Positions 43,496-52,876 of a stretch of 64,000 nt of DNA are shown one piece after another; position 1 is the first letter of the stretch, and each line of letters begins with the position of its first letter. The notes under the pieces are model-generated. The model saw only the letters and a program-made list of their open reading frames with translations. It was not told the origin of the DNA and searched no databases. Source of the DNA: Actinobacteria bacterium UBA2279 (lineage in GTDB: Bacteria > Actinomycetota > Coriobacteriia > Anaerosomatales > Anaerosomataceae); assembly GCA_002347365.1 (NCBI GenBank), contig DDWT01000012.1, positions 122,557 to 186,556 on the forward strand, in the 5' to 3' direction. The position numbers and the translations under genes were made by a program.

Positions 43496-44610
43496 GCCTC
43501 GACGCTCTCGCGCTCGCGTACGGCTACGTGCTCCAGCCTGGCCGGCCAGGGCTCTACACCCAGTTGTGTGAGCTTGGCCTGAGCGGATCGCAGGTCGGTG
43601 AGGTCCGTCAGCAGAACGAGGCAGCCCGCGTGGTTCCCGCCGGTTTGGCGCACACGGCCCCAGTACACGAATCCGCCGAGGTCCGCCTCGAAGTTGACGC
43701 CTTCGGGATGTCTCTCGAGAAACGTGCGGGCGTGCTGTCCGAGGGTAGAGAAGTACTCGTCGATCGGCATGCCCTCCTCGATCATGGGGAAGAGCCTGGC
43801 TGCGGCACGGTTGACGGTGATCACGCGAAGGCGCGAGTCGAGCACGATGGCTGCATCGTGCATCGCATCGAACGCGGCTGCCCGTGCATGTGGAAGAAGG
43901 TCTGCCAGCCCACCCGTGACCACCTCTCCCACGAGCACAAGCTCGAGCACGGCGAACAGGACCGGTATCGGATTGAGGGTGGGATCGAGCGGTGTGAACT
44001 GACGGAGGAGCTGCCACAGCAGCCCTCCCATGGTGGGTAGCAAGGCAGCGATGCCGAGGAAGATCGCCTGCCGCCTCCCGGCAGTCGTGCCGCGGGTCCA
44101 TGAACCTCTGATGAGAAGGTACGTACCGAGAGCGACGAGTGCGTATGTGCCCACCAGGTATGGATACGCGAGTAAGCCGATGTCCACGCGTGCGAAGGGC
44201 TCGCTCTGTCGAACGAGCAGTGTGTGTGACGGGTTCGTCGCAGTGGCGAGCATGGTGTAGATGCCGGGCAACGCGGCTATCCACGTGACGGGACTTCGGG
44301 TCCACGCTCGCTTTCGGGCGTGCTCTGCAGCGAAGAGGAACCAGAAGTAGGTCGAGGCCACTACTCCGAGGGTCAGGGCCGTGCTGATCACGTAGCCTGG
44401 AGCGCCGTACGGAAACGTGCCTGCCTCCTGGCCGGGCGCGTGGTTGATGAGGGCGAACGAGGAGAATGACCACAGGGCAGTCGATAGGTTCAGACCGACG
44501 AAGAACCGCTGCTTGCGCGAGAGCGGCCGCGGGCGAAGCAGCGTGAACCAGGCGAGTGAAGCCCCCACGATTGCTGCGCCCAAAGGCAGCAGCGAGATGC
44601 TGTGAACCAT
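43492..44610 (-). CDS. 7TM-PAS membrane sensor without an output domain
   Basis: 372 residues. N-terminal 7TM unit of the histidine-kinase N-terminal type (about 1-235), then a PAS domain (about 240-340; AFDAMHDAAIVLDSRLRVITVN). The protein ends shortly after the PAS core with no kinase, GGDEF or EAL domain. It overlaps the end of the clpB fragment tail to tail at CTAG (43492-43495). It may act through protein contacts or be a truncated kinase. ATG 44610 is without a strong ribosome site. Confidence 0.75.
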   Translation of the reverse strand: MVHSISLLPLGAAIVGASLAWFTLLRPRPLSRKQRFFVGLNLSTALWSFSSFALINHAPGQEAGTFPYGAPGYVISTALTLGVVASTYFWFLFAAEHARKRAWTRSPVTWIAALPGIYTMLATATNPSHTLLVRQSEPFARVDIGLLAYPYLVGTYALVALGTYLLIRGSWTRGTTAGRRQAIFLGIAALLPTMGGLLWQLLRQFTPLDPTLNPIPVLFAVLELVLVGEVVTGGLADLLPHARAAAFDAMHDAAIVLDSRLRVITVNRAAARLFPMIEEGMPIDEYFSTLGQHARTFLERHPEGVNFEADLGGFVYWGRVRQTGGNHAGCLVLLTDLTDLRSAQAKLTQLGVEPWPARLEHVAVRERESVEA

Positions 44611-44693
44611 GACGTTCCCCCCAGGACGACTGTCACTATCGTACTATTCGCGGCGACAATGCGCGAAGGGGAGCTCTCGGAGTACCGGGAGCG

Positions 44694-45617
44694 TCACTCC
44701 TTGATCATCTTGACGGGCAGTTCGACCACATCGGTGCGCGAGCCATCCATCGGCGATTCTGTGTAGATGATCAGTGTGCCGATGCCGGTGTGGTCGGTGG
44801 TGTACGGAATCTTGATATCGAACGCCTTCCATTCACCCATCGCGCCTGCTGTTGCGAACGTGTCCACTATGGTCCGCCCGGTCGGATCGCGGATCTCGAT
44901 GAGGAATGTGCCTTCGAACGCATTCGCCATCCCCCTGATCCTAAGCGGGTTCGCAATGGTGATGCCCGGTGTCGGGTCTTCAACGAGAACGGCCGGGAGA
45001 ACGTTGCCGTAGTCTGCACGCGACTGGGGGGCGTTCAGCACGACGCCCTCCCCGCTGAACACGTCGACCGGCGATCCATCGAGCTTGAAGGCCACCGAGT
45101 CTACCGTGGAGAACTGCGTCAGGGTGAACACGACCTGAGCAAGCCTCATCTGCATGGAAAGCGACCCGCCGCCAGACTCGTATTCGCCGCTCAAGTCCAC
45201 AGTCGCCACATGGTCGCGGATCGTGATCGTGTTGAGATCGGTGCCGACAGGGATCTCCGAGTGCAGTCCGTACTCGCCCTCCAGGCCCGTTGGTCCGAGC
45301 AGGAGTTCCCGCATCGCCGCAGTCGCAACCGCCTTGGTGGCGGGAATCTGGCGACGTGACACGCCGAGGACATCGCCACGCGCGAAATAGACGTTCACGT
45401 ACTGCGGGGCCGGGGGAGTTGCGGTGGGCTCGCTGCTGCCGTCGTCCTCGGGTAGCGGCTGCGCACCGTTGTCCGTCGGTTCGACCGTCGTGGTCGTGTC
45501 TGCATCGGTCGTCTGTTCCGCCCTCTTCTTGCATCCTGCGGCCACTGACAGCCCCGACAGACCCACTGCCAGCGCCAGCACCACGAGCAGTGTGCGGTGA
45601 AGATCGGAGTGCGACAT
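44694..45617 (-). CDS. GerMN-domain lipoprotein
   Basis: 307 residues from ATG 45617, behind GAGGAGGCC. Lipoprotein signal with lipobox VAAGC (residues 25-29), a Thr/Asp-rich linker, a GerMN domain (about 75-190; VNVYFARGDVLGVSRR, ATVDLSGEYESGGGSLSMQMRLAQVVFTLTQF) and a C-terminal Gmad2-like Ig domain (VEDPTPGITIANPLRIRGMANAFEGTF). Such proteins are outer-face lipoproteins in spore formers and other Gram-positives (LpqB-like relatives); function in this organism is unknown. It is the first gene of a minus-strand pair with the 7TM-PAS gene. Confidence 0.85.
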   Translation of the reverse strand: MSHSDLHRTLLVVLALAVGLSGLSVAAGCKKRAEQTTDADTTTTVEPTDNGAQPLPEDDGSSEPTATPPAPQYVNVYFARGDVLGVSRRQIPATKAVATAAMRELLLGPTGLEGEYGLHSEIPVGTDLNTITIRDHVATVDLSGEYESGGGSLSMQMRLAQVVFTLTQFSTVDSVAFKLDGSPVDVFSGEGVVLNAPQSRADYGNVLPAVLVEDPTPGITIANPLRIRGMANAFEGTFLIEIRDPTGRTIVDTFATAGAMGEWKAFDIKIPYTTDHTGIGTLIIYTESPMDGSRTDVVELPVKMIKE

Positions 45618-45831
45618 CGCGGCCTCCTCGGCATTCGTACGTATCATCACAGTATTACCCACGTTGTATGACGTGAGCACGCTTCACTCCGCCGCTCGTC
45701 GCGAAGGAGTGCGGCCAGCTTGAGTCTGCGTGCCGTAGTGCCGATAGTCGAAACATGGGCGACCGCGTACGGTCGGGTTCAGATGTGTGGCGTTGCTGGG
45801 GGTGCGGAAGACGAGCGGAAGCATCGATAGG

Positions 45832-47505
45832 ATGAACTCGACGAGTGGCGGATGGAGAACCGTGGCTGATGCCGCGTGGCTCACGCTGCTTCTGGAGGGT
45901 GTCTCGTATCCTGCCGCGCTGTGGTCCGGTGCGTCGCTGCGATTCTGCTGGACCAACCGCGCGTTCCTCGATCTGATGGACGACCCGCGTCCACAGTGGG
46001 ACCTGCTCGGCATGCCGATACGCGGGTTTCTCTCGGATACGCCTTCTGCCGTACGCTTCATCGACGTAGCCTACACCGGACAGGCGATCACCGACCCGGA
46101 GTACGAGTACCGTGCGTCGTGGGGTGAGACGACATACTGGCAGCTCAACTACCTCCCGGTGCCCGGACGGATCGGCGATCCTTACGATGTCCTGCTCACC
46201 GCGGTTGACGTGACCGCCAACGTCAACGAGGGCCGCAGACGTGATGCTGAGGCGTGCGATCTCCGTCAGGCGATGGGGCTCATCGATACGACCGTGCTGT
46301 CGTCTCTGGACGCCGAGGAGATCTTGCAGCGCGTGCTCGTCGAGGCCACTGAGGCGCTGAAGGCCGACTGGGGCTGGATCGCGGAGCGAGAGAACGGCTC
46401 GTGGGTGTTCCGAAACGTCCACGGCTGGCCCGTGGAGATGATGGGTATCGCCTTCAAGGAGGACGAGCTGTCCTTGCCCGGACTGGCTGCCAGGGAGCGA
46501 CGGGTCACCTATGCGGCCGGCATGCGTGAGACCGAGAAGTCCAAGCGCGACCTGATGGAACGCCACGACATCGGAGCGTTCGTGATGGTCCCGATCATGG
46601 AGCGCGGCGACGTCACCGGCGTCATGGGTTTCTGCTGGGACTCAGAATTCACTCTGGGCGACGCCCACCTCGAGCTCGCGCGCAAACTCGAGGTGTCCCT
46701 GTCGCTTGCGTTGGCCAACGCGCGAGCCTACGAGAACGAACGACGCATCACGCGCTCGCTGCAGTCGGCATTCTTCACCGCTCCGCACGCACTTGCGGGC
46801 ATGGAATTGGGCCACCTCTATCATTCCGCCTCGCGCGGCGCACACGTGGGCGGCGACTTCTACGACGTGCTGGAGCTCGATGGAGGACAGGTCGGGCTGC
46901 TGGTCGGTGAGGTGACGGGTAAGGGCGCGGAAGTCGCTGCACTCACCACGCTGGTCAAGAGCTCGATGCGCGCGCAGGCGCTGCGCCTGCCGTCGCCGGG
47001 TGTCGTACTCGAGTCGGCGAGCGACATGATGTTGCGAGGCGCCGAGCCGGACGAGTTTGCGACCGCGTTCTTCGCCACCCTGGATCGCTCCACGGGCCAC
47101 ATGGCGTACTGTTCGGCCGGCCATCCTGCTCCCGTACTCGTGCGCAAAGGCGAGCGGCCCATACTCCTCGGCGGTTCTCACGGTGTTCTCGGCGGCGGCA
47201 GTCGGGGTCGGTACGAGAGCAAACAGGCCGTTCTCGATACCGGAGACCTGCTCCTGCTCTATACCGACGGGCTGACTGAGGCACACGATCGGCACGGCGA
47301 GATCTTCGGGATCGACCGGCTGTTGTCCGTGGTGGACGAATGCTCCGACGAGCCGGCAGATGTGATTCCCGAGTCGGTCTTCCTCTCCGCGTTCTCCCAC
47401 GCCGACGGCCACCTGCAAGACGACATCGCGATCGTCGCGTTGCGTCGCACCGAAGGGTTCGGTGGCGGCACGCAAGGCCGACTGGAGCTCTCGCTCGCCG
47501 GCTGA
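45832..47505 (+). CDS. PAS-GAF-PP2C (SpoIIE-type) serine phosphatase
   Basis: 557 residues from ATG 45832; the start is uncertain (GTG 45862 has GGAG close by). N-terminal PAS-like domain (about 20-130), GAF domain (about 150-300; DTTVLSSLDAEEILQRVL, VMVPIMERGDVTGVMGF), and a C-terminal SpoIIE/RsbU phosphatase domain with metal-binding aspartates in HVGGDFYDV, CSAGHPAP and LLYTDGLTE. These phosphatases act on STAS/anti-sigma partners in partner-switching pathways, which are not encoded here. Divergent from the GerMN lipoprotein; the 214-nt space between has no recognised operator. Confidence 0.85.
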   Translation: MNSTSGGWRTVADAAWLTLLLEGVSYPAALWSGASLRFCWTNRAFLDLMDDPRPQWDLLGMPIRGFLSDTPSAVRFIDVAYTGQAITDPEYEYRASWGETTYWQLNYLPVPGRIGDPYDVLLTAVDVTANVNEGRRRDAEACDLRQAMGLIDTTVLSSLDAEEILQRVLVEATEALKADWGWIAERENGSWVFRNVHGWPVEMMGIAFKEDELSLPGLAARERRVTYAAGMRETEKSKRDLMERHDIGAFVMVPIMERGDVTGVMGFCWDSEFTLGDAHLELARKLEVSLSLALANARAYENERRITRSLQSAFFTAPHALAGMELGHLYHSASRGAHVGGDFYDVLELDGGQVGLLVGEVTGKGAEVAALTTLVKSSMRAQALRLPSPGVVLESASDMMLRGAEPDEFATAFFATLDRSTGHMAYCSAGHPAPVLVRKGERPILLGGSHGVLGGGSRGRYESKQAVLDTGDLLLLYTDGLTEAHDRHGEIFGIDRLLSVVDECSDEPADVIPESVFLSAFSHADGHLQDDIAIVALRRTEGFGGGTQGRLELSLAG

Positions 47506-47543
47506 TCGATGTCGGTTGTCGCACTCGACAGCTCCTACATGCT

Positions 47544-47572
47544 TTGACATGCGCTGCGTGGAACCATAGATT
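47544..47572 (+). promoter_or_regulatory. Promoter of the zinc-ribbon membrane protein gene
   Basis: TTGACA (47544-47549), 17 nt, TAGATT (47567-47572), ending 35 nt before the start codon at 47607. Near-consensus with ideal spacing. Confidence 0.6.
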
Positions 47573-47606
47573 CATTCCAGGGACTCACCGGGCGAGGAGG
47601 CGCATG

Positions 47607-48566
47607 ATGGACTGTCCGAACTGCGGCAAGCCGATAGGGGCGGATCAGGCGTTCTGCGGTGAGTGTGGAGCTCGTATCGAGGCGCCTGCCCCGCAACCGG
47701 TGCCCGAGCCCGTCGCACCGACGCAGGTCATGCCACAACAGCCAGCTCCGCCAGCTCAACCCGGCCCTCCTGCATACAATGATGCGGCGTATCAGCAGCA
47801 ATACGCCCAGCACCAATACCAGCAGCAATACGCCCAGCAGCCATACCAACAGCAATACGCCCAGCAGCCCTATGTGCAGCAGCCTCCTCGGAAGAAGAAG
47901 ACGGGTCTGATCATCGCGATAGTCGCCATCGTGCTCGTGGTAGTGATCGGCGGGGTTGTCGGCGGCATCCTCCTGCTCCGGAGTCTTAACGACAAGTCAG
48001 GCACGACTTCGAGCGGGACGTCCACTCAAGAGCCGGCAATCGAGGCTCCCGCAAGTGACGCCTATCCCACGCCCGAGGCGGCGCTCGCTGCGCTCTTCCC
48101 GGCCGATTGGGTGTTCAGTCTGCAGACCGACGATCCCGAGTTCAAGACCTATTGGGTTGGACCTCCGAACAGCGAGTACACCGACGAGGTCGTGGTCGAG
48201 CGCACCGTGGACGGCCAGTGGACCGTGACCGAGGACCTCCCGCTGGACACCGGTTTCGACGAGGGGAGCCTGCTACCCGAGGACGAGGCTGTGGCGACCG
48301 TCATGAACTTCCTGGACCTCATCATGCAGGACCGTCCGCTCGAGGCCCAACGGCTATGCATCCCGCCGTTCTCCGACGACCCGGCGAGCGCCCAGTACTC
48401 CAATGGAGACTTCATCGGCTACACGATCGAGGGTGTGACAGCGCAAGACGACATGACGTTCTGGGTCCATACCGCAGAAGAGTGGCGTTGGGGTGTGGAT
48501 GAGTTCGAATACTATGTCGTGCCGACAGAACTCGGCTACTACATCTCTGAAGCGCGCCCCTACTAG
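47607..48566 (+). CDS. Zinc-ribbon, Gln/Tyr-repeat, single-pass membrane protein
   Basis: 319 residues from ATG 47607 (GAGGAGG 6 nt upstream; ATG 47604 is too close). A cytoplasmic zinc ribbon (CPNCGKPIGADQAFCGECG, residues 3-21), a Pro/Gln-rich low-complexity segment with 3.5 copies of YQQQYAQQP (about 60-95), one membrane helix (about 101-128), then an extracytoplasmic domain (about 150-319). This layout is common in Actinomycetota and Firmicutes; function unknown. Tail-to-tail overlap of 4 nt with the next minus-strand gene. Confidence 0.75.
   Translation: MDCPNCGKPIGADQAFCGECGARIEAPAPQPVPEPVAPTQVMPQQPAPPAQPGPPAYNDAAYQQQYAQHQYQQQYAQQPYQQQYAQQPYVQQPPRKKKTGLIIAIVAIVLVVVIGGVVGGILLLRSLNDKSGTTSSGTSTQEPAIEAPASDAYPTPEAALAALFPADWVFSLQTDDPEFKTYWVGPPNSEYTDEVVVERTVDGQWTVTEDLPLDTGFDEGSLLPEDEAVATVMNFLDLIMQDRPLEAQRLCIPPFSDDPASAQYSNGDFIGYTIEGVTAQDDMTFWVHTAEEWRWGVDEFEYYVVPTELGYYISEARPY
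47790..47885 (+). repeat. 27-bp tandem repeat coding YQQQYAQQP
   Basis: Three near-identical 27-bp units (47790-47816, 47817-47843, 47844-47870) plus a partial fourth, each coding a nine-residue Tyr/Gln block in the linker between zinc ribbon and membrane helix. The third bases differ at few sites, so the duplication looks recent. Confidence 0.85.
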
Positions 48567-49279
48567 CGCCGCGAGGGCTGGGAGCCGGGCTTCTCGAGTA
48601 TGCGCCGCGCGTAGTTCATCCCGTACGCGGGTGCGGGGTGCAGACTCTTGGTCGTGTGCCAGTGTTTGCCCTTTTCGTAGTACTCGGCCATGCCCTTGAG
48701 CGCGAGCGCCAGGTACGCGCGCTCGAGAACCGGCAGGGTAGCCATCAGGTACTCGAGATAGAGCAGTACGGAGCCCTGTACATCGGCGTCGTCGGGTTCT
48801 TCGGGCTTCGAGGCCTTGCTCTTGTAGTCACGCGGACCCAAGCGGAACAGCTCGGCACCGTAGACGCGCGCGTCTACGGCATCCTCGCCGGCAAGACTCC
48901 AACCGTGCCCCACCACGGGCGCCGGTCCCTCTGCCGCCGCGATCATTGCTTCAACCGATTCGTTCACCATGTCGAACAGCTCGTTTGCGGTATCGCGGAA
49001 GCTGAGAAAGAACATCATGCGCGCGTAGTACATCAGAAACTGCAGAATGGTGTGGTACGCGGACTCTTGCCGCGTGTCGGAGAGTGTCCAGGTCTCGACG
49101 GTCCCGGTGTTGTCCGGTCCCACCGCGACGCGAGCGGTTGCCACGAGTTCTCTTGCCGAGAAGAGTCCGCCGAGCGCCATTCCCTCACCCCGTTCTACGC
49201 GCGTGTCGTCATATGCCGGTGCTTGGCCGGATGCATCACAGACTACCATCACACCGGCGGCATCTGCGTCATCCGGCAT
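48563..49279 (-). CDS. Protein of unknown function
   Basis: 238 residues from ATG 49279; no clear ribosome site, and an alternative start is ATG 49249. The protein is soluble, with a central helical region (ILQFLMYYARMMFFLSFRDTANELFDMVNESVEAMIAA) and a second one (LLYLEYLMATLPVLERAYLALALKGMAEYYEKG). I recognise no family. It overlaps the UBP zinc-finger gene by 11 nt, suggesting translational coupling and a shared transcript. Confidence 0.6.
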   Translation of the reverse strand: MPDDADAAGVMVVCDASGQAPAYDDTRVERGEGMALGGLFSARELVATARVAVGPDNTGTVETWTLSDTRQESAYHTILQFLMYYARMMFFLSFRDTANELFDMVNESVEAMIAAAEGPAPVVGHGWSLAGEDAVDARVYGAELFRLGPRDYKSKASKPEEPDDADVQGSVLLYLEYLMATLPVLERAYLALALKGMAEYYEKGKHWHTTKSLHPAPAYGMNYARRILEKPGSQPSRR

Positions 49280-49532
49280 CGATGTAGTCGTCGTCCTCGT
49301 AGCACCACAGCCAGTCTTGTGCACCGCTCGCAGGTCCGATCACTGAATGGCCCGTCTCGTGGAAATGAGCGCGGGCATGACGATTCTTCGATGAGTCGCA
49401 GCATCCTACGTGGCCGCACGTCTTGCAGACGCGCAGTTGGACCCATGCATCACCGAGCTCCGCGCACTCCTTGCACACCTGCGTTTCGGCGGCCAGATGC
49501 GGATCGACATGTTCCATATGGGAACATCTCAT
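49269..49532 (-). CDS. UBP-type zinc finger protein
   Basis: 87 residues from ATG 49532 with a GCGAGGAC site 5 nt upstream; the longer frame upstream has no such support. Zinc ligands follow the ZnF-UBP pattern: CSHMEH, CKECAELGDAWVQLRVCKTCGHVGCCDSS, then HARAHFHETGH and WCY. In eukaryotes this fold binds the ubiquitin C-terminus; bacterial stand-alone copies are frequent in Actinomycetota and of unknown role. Confidence 0.85.
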   Translation of the reverse strand: MRCSHMEHVDPHLAAETQVCKECAELGDAWVQLRVCKTCGHVGCCDSSKNRHARAHFHETGHSVIGPASGAQDWLWCYEDDDYIDAG

Positions 49533-49672
49533 GTGTCCTCGCTCTCGTTGTTGAGTGCAGTCGCACCAGTAGATACCCATGCGTCGCGTCCGCAGCTCAT
49601 GCGTGGCGCCGACCAGGGTGACCACGGTGTATGCTGGATTCTCTGAGTTGTCGGATGCCGCGAGGTATGGAA

Positions 49673-50392
49673 ATGAACACCGCCAGTGACGCACCCCTGT
49701 TGCGCTTGCGCGATGTCGTCAAGGTCTACGACACCGGCGAGATCCCGTTCACCGCGCTGAGGGGGATCGACCTGGACGTCCGCACCGGCGAATTCGTCGG
49801 CATCATCGGCAAGTCGGGCAGCGGCAAGACCACCCTCATCAACATGATCACCGGAATCGACCATCCGACGAGTGGCGAGGTCATGATCGACGGCACGCCG
49901 GTGCACCAACTCAATGAGAACCAGCTCGCGCGCTGGCGCGGTCGTACCATCGGCGTCGTGTTCCAGTTCTTCCAGCTGCTGCCCACACTGACGATTCTTG
50001 AGAACGTGATCCTCCCCATGGATTTCTGTGCGATGTACTCGCCACGGGAGCGGGTCGAGCGTGCGATGGACCTGCTCGAGCAGGTGGAGCTTGCCGACCA
50101 GGCGCACAAGCTCCCGGCAGCGCTGTCGGGAGGCCAGCAACAGCGGGCTGCGATCGCGCGAGCTCTCGCGAACGATCCCCCGATCCTTGCCGCCGATGAG
50201 CCCACCGGCAACCTGGACTCCAAGACCGCCGATGCGGTCTTCGGTCTGTTCGAGCGGCTCGTGGAGCAGCACAAGACCATCATCATGGTCACACACGACA
50301 ACGACCTCGCTTCTCGCGTACGCCGGGCACTCCACGTGGTTGACGGGGAGATAGCCGAGGAGCACGTTCATCGCCCGCGTCACGGAGCGTAG
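49673..50392 (+). CDS. ABC transporter ATP-binding protein (MacB/LolD type)
   Basis: 239 residues from ATG 49673 (GAGG 8 nt upstream). Walker A GKSGSGKTT, Q-loop FQFFQLLPTLTILENV, signature LSGGQQQR, Walker B ILAADEPTGNLDS, H-loop VTHDND. The GKSGSGKTTL and NLDS combination is typical of the MacB/LolD/FtsE group that power FtsX-like permeases. Directly coupled to the permease gene (TAGTGATG). Confidence 0.92.
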   Translation: MNTASDAPLLRLRDVVKVYDTGEIPFTALRGIDLDVRTGEFVGIIGKSGSGKTTLINMITGIDHPTSGEVMIDGTPVHQLNENQLARWRGRTIGVVFQFFQLLPTLTILENVILPMDFCAMYSPRERVERAMDLLEQVELADQAHKLPAALSGGQQQRAAIARALANDPPILAADEPTGNLDSKTADAVFGLFERLVEQHKTIIMVTHDNDLASRVRRALHVVDGEIAEEHVHRPRHGA

Positions 50393-50394
50393 TG

Positions 50395-52782
50395 ATGGTA
50401 CCGCCACGCTGGAGGAAGGTCGGTCGCGACCTGACGAGTCACCGGTTCCGTACGGCGCTCGTCGCGGTCTCGATCGCCATCGGCATCTTCGCCGTGGGCG
50501 TCGTCATGGGTGGCCGCGAGATCCTGGTGCGCGAGTTCGACAGCGATTTCGCTGCCGCTGCCGCTCCAGGCGCGACGTTTTACACCGGACCCATCGATGA
50601 TGCGGTCGTGACCAGAGCGGTGTCGCATCCTGATGTCGCAGCTGCCGAGGGACGACACGAGGTCGACCTGCGCTACCGCTGGCGGGGCTCGGCGGACCCT
50701 GGGACGCTCTCCATCGTAGCGATGCGGGATTACGAGCACATCACGGTGCAACGGATCGTGCCCGACCAGGTCACGCACTGGCCGCTGCGCCGTGGCGAGA
50801 TCGCGCTCGAAGGCTCGGCACTGCAGGTCGGTGACTATCGCGTGGGTGATGTGCTCGAGGTGGAGACTGCTGACGGTTCGCGCGTCTCGCTCACGGTGGC
50901 GGGGTTCGTCCATGACATCAATGCCATCCCGGCGCAGTTCGTCGGTGCCGAGACGGGCTTCATCTCCTTCGACACTCTCGTCGACATAGAGGAGCCGGAG
51001 TTCTACAACCGTCTGGAGATCAGGTTCGAGCGCACCGGGATGGATCGCGAGGCGGCGTCGAGACTTGCGGCAGACATCCGCTCGGACGTGCTGGAGACAC
51101 GCGGGGTGACGGTCTACGGGACGGCGGTGCCCGAACCCGGCAGTCACTTCCTCGGCGACATCTTCAAGGCGGTCTCGCTGCTCTTGCTCGCTCTGGGCGT
51201 GCTGAGCCTCGGACTGTCGGGCTTCCTTGTCGTCAATACCGTATCCGCGATCATGGCCCAGCAGGTACGGCAGGTGGGCATCATGAAGGCCGTGGGTGGC
51301 CGAGCTGGACAGATCATGCGCATGTACCTTGCCACCGTGGCCGCGTACGGAGTGCTCGCGGTCATCATCGGGCTACCCTCAGCGGCCTACGCCGGGCGCC
51401 GGTTCACCGAGTTTGCAGCAGGCATCTTGAACTTCCGCGTCTCGTCGTACCAGCCGCCTACCTGGGTGACGTTGCTGGAGATCGGCGTGGGGCTTGTCGT
51501 GCCGCTTCTGGCTGCGATCGTGCCGGTTCGCATGGGTGCGCGCATGAGCGTCGTTCGCGCGCTCAACTCCACAGGCATGTCCACCGCCTCGTTCGGTCAT
51601 GGTCTCGGTGACCGGCTGTTAGGCCTCGTGCGCGGACTGCCCCGGCCGGTTGCGCTCTCCATCCGCAACACGTTCTTGCGCAAGGGCCGCCTGGCGCTCA
51701 CCCTTGCGACCTTGACACTCGCCGCGGCCGTTGTGATGTCCGTGGTCAGCGTGCAGGCGTCCATCAACCGTACGATCGAGAATCTGGAATCGTGGTGGAA
51801 CTACGACGCCCAGTTGGTCTTGGGCCAGACGACGGATGCCGCCGCGCTGGAACGCACGGTGGCCGACGTGCGAGAAGTCGCGGCTGTAGAGACTTGGTCC
51901 GGCCAGCCGGTGGTCTATCTCAGGCCGGACGGCACGGAGAACGAGAGCCTGTACCTCGTCGGTCTGCCCCACGACACGACCTTCGTCCGTCCGCGCCTCG
52001 TGGCCGGGCGATGGCTTGAGGCGGGCGACACCGATGCTGTCGTGGTCAACACGGATGTGGTCAACGACGAGGCCGCTATCTCCCTCGGACAGCGGTTCAC
52101 TCTCACCGTCATGGGTGAGGATCGGTCATGGCGCGTTGTGGGCGTCGTGAGTGGCCAGCTCAGCGGACCCGCGATCTACGCGGATCGCGACAGCCTCGGC
52201 CACATCATCGGCGACAGGGGAGTCAACCGTGTGCTCGTGCAAACCGAGGATCACTCGTCCGGCGCGCAGCAGGCCGCCATGGAGGCAGCCGAGGTGAGAC
52301 TTGATGAAGCAGGCTATCAGGTAGTCAGCACTCGAACGCAGAGTGGTCTGTCGGCGACGATCGCGGAGCAACTCGGCATCCTGGTGACCTTCCTCGTCAT
52401 CATGGCCGTGTTGCTCGCGGCGGTCGGTGTCATCGGGCTGACCGGCACCATGACTCTCAACGTGCTTGAGAGCACGCGCGAGATCGGGGTCATGCGTGCT
52501 ATCGGAGCTCAGCACAGATCGATCTATCAGATATTCATGAGCGAAGGCCTCGTCGTTGGCGTGATGAGCTGGGGTTTAGGCGCGATGCTCTCGTTCCCGA
52601 TGAGTTGGGCGCTGACCAACGCGCTTGCAGTCGCGACCGGCATTCCTCTGGCTTACCGATACTCGTGGGCGGGCGTTGGAGGTACCCTCGCGGTCATGGC
52701 ACTCGTCTCTGTGTTCGCGAGCGTGCTGCCCGCATTCCGTGCCTCACAGGTGAGCGTTCGCGACGCCATCGCCTACGAGTAG
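50395..52782 (+). CDS. FtsX-like ABC permease with two FtsX domains
   Basis: 795 residues (ATG 50395; a GTG at 50392 overlaps the upstream stop). Two FtsX domains, each after a large extracytoplasmic MacB-PCD-like domain: helices near 22-45 and 265-385, then near 430-450 and 660-795. VMRAIGAQHRSIYQIFMSEGLVVG is the second FtsX signature. Together with the ATPase it forms an exporter or mechanotransducer of the MacB type, possibly for peptide, lipoprotein or drug; no outer partner is encoded nearby. Confidence 0.9.
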   Translation: MVPPRWRKVGRDLTSHRFRTALVAVSIAIGIFAVGVVMGGREILVREFDSDFAAAAAPGATFYTGPIDDAVVTRAVSHPDVAAAEGRHEVDLRYRWRGSADPGTLSIVAMRDYEHITVQRIVPDQVTHWPLRRGEIALEGSALQVGDYRVGDVLEVETADGSRVSLTVAGFVHDINAIPAQFVGAETGFISFDTLVDIEEPEFYNRLEIRFERTGMDREAASRLAADIRSDVLETRGVTVYGTAVPEPGSHFLGDIFKAVSLLLLALGVLSLGLSGFLVVNTVSAIMAQQVRQVGIMKAVGGRAGQIMRMYLATVAAYGVLAVIIGLPSAAYAGRRFTEFAAGILNFRVSSYQPPTWVTLLEIGVGLVVPLLAAIVPVRMGARMSVVRALNSTGMSTASFGHGLGDRLLGLVRGLPRPVALSIRNTFLRKGRLALTLATLTLAAAVVMSVVSVQASINRTIENLESWWNYDAQLVLGQTTDAAALERTVADVREVAAVETWSGQPVVYLRPDGTENESLYLVGLPHDTTFVRPRLVAGRWLEAGDTDAVVVNTDVVNDEAAISLGQRFTLTVMGEDRSWRVVGVVSGQLSGPAIYADRDSLGHIIGDRGVNRVLVQTEDHSSGAQQAAMEAAEVRLDEAGYQVVSTRTQSGLSATIAEQLGILVTFLVIMAVLLAAVGVIGLTGTMTLNVLESTREIGVMRAIGAQHRSIYQIFMSEGLVVGVMSWGLGAMLSFPMSWALTNALAVATGIPLAYRYSWAGVGGTLAVMALVSVFASVLPAFRASQVSVRDAIAYE

Positions 52783-52876
52783 CCCGACCGTTCTGCGGCA
52801 CGAGGCAGGTTTGTGCCACAATATCGGGTGCCGGGACACCCGGAGCCGGTGAGTGGAGATGGCCGAGGAGCGACGT

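Noticed and set aside
42992..44473. 493-codon minus-strand frame over clpB end and the 7TM-PAS gene
   Set aside because: Out of frame with the 7TM-PAS gene and without a plausible fold.
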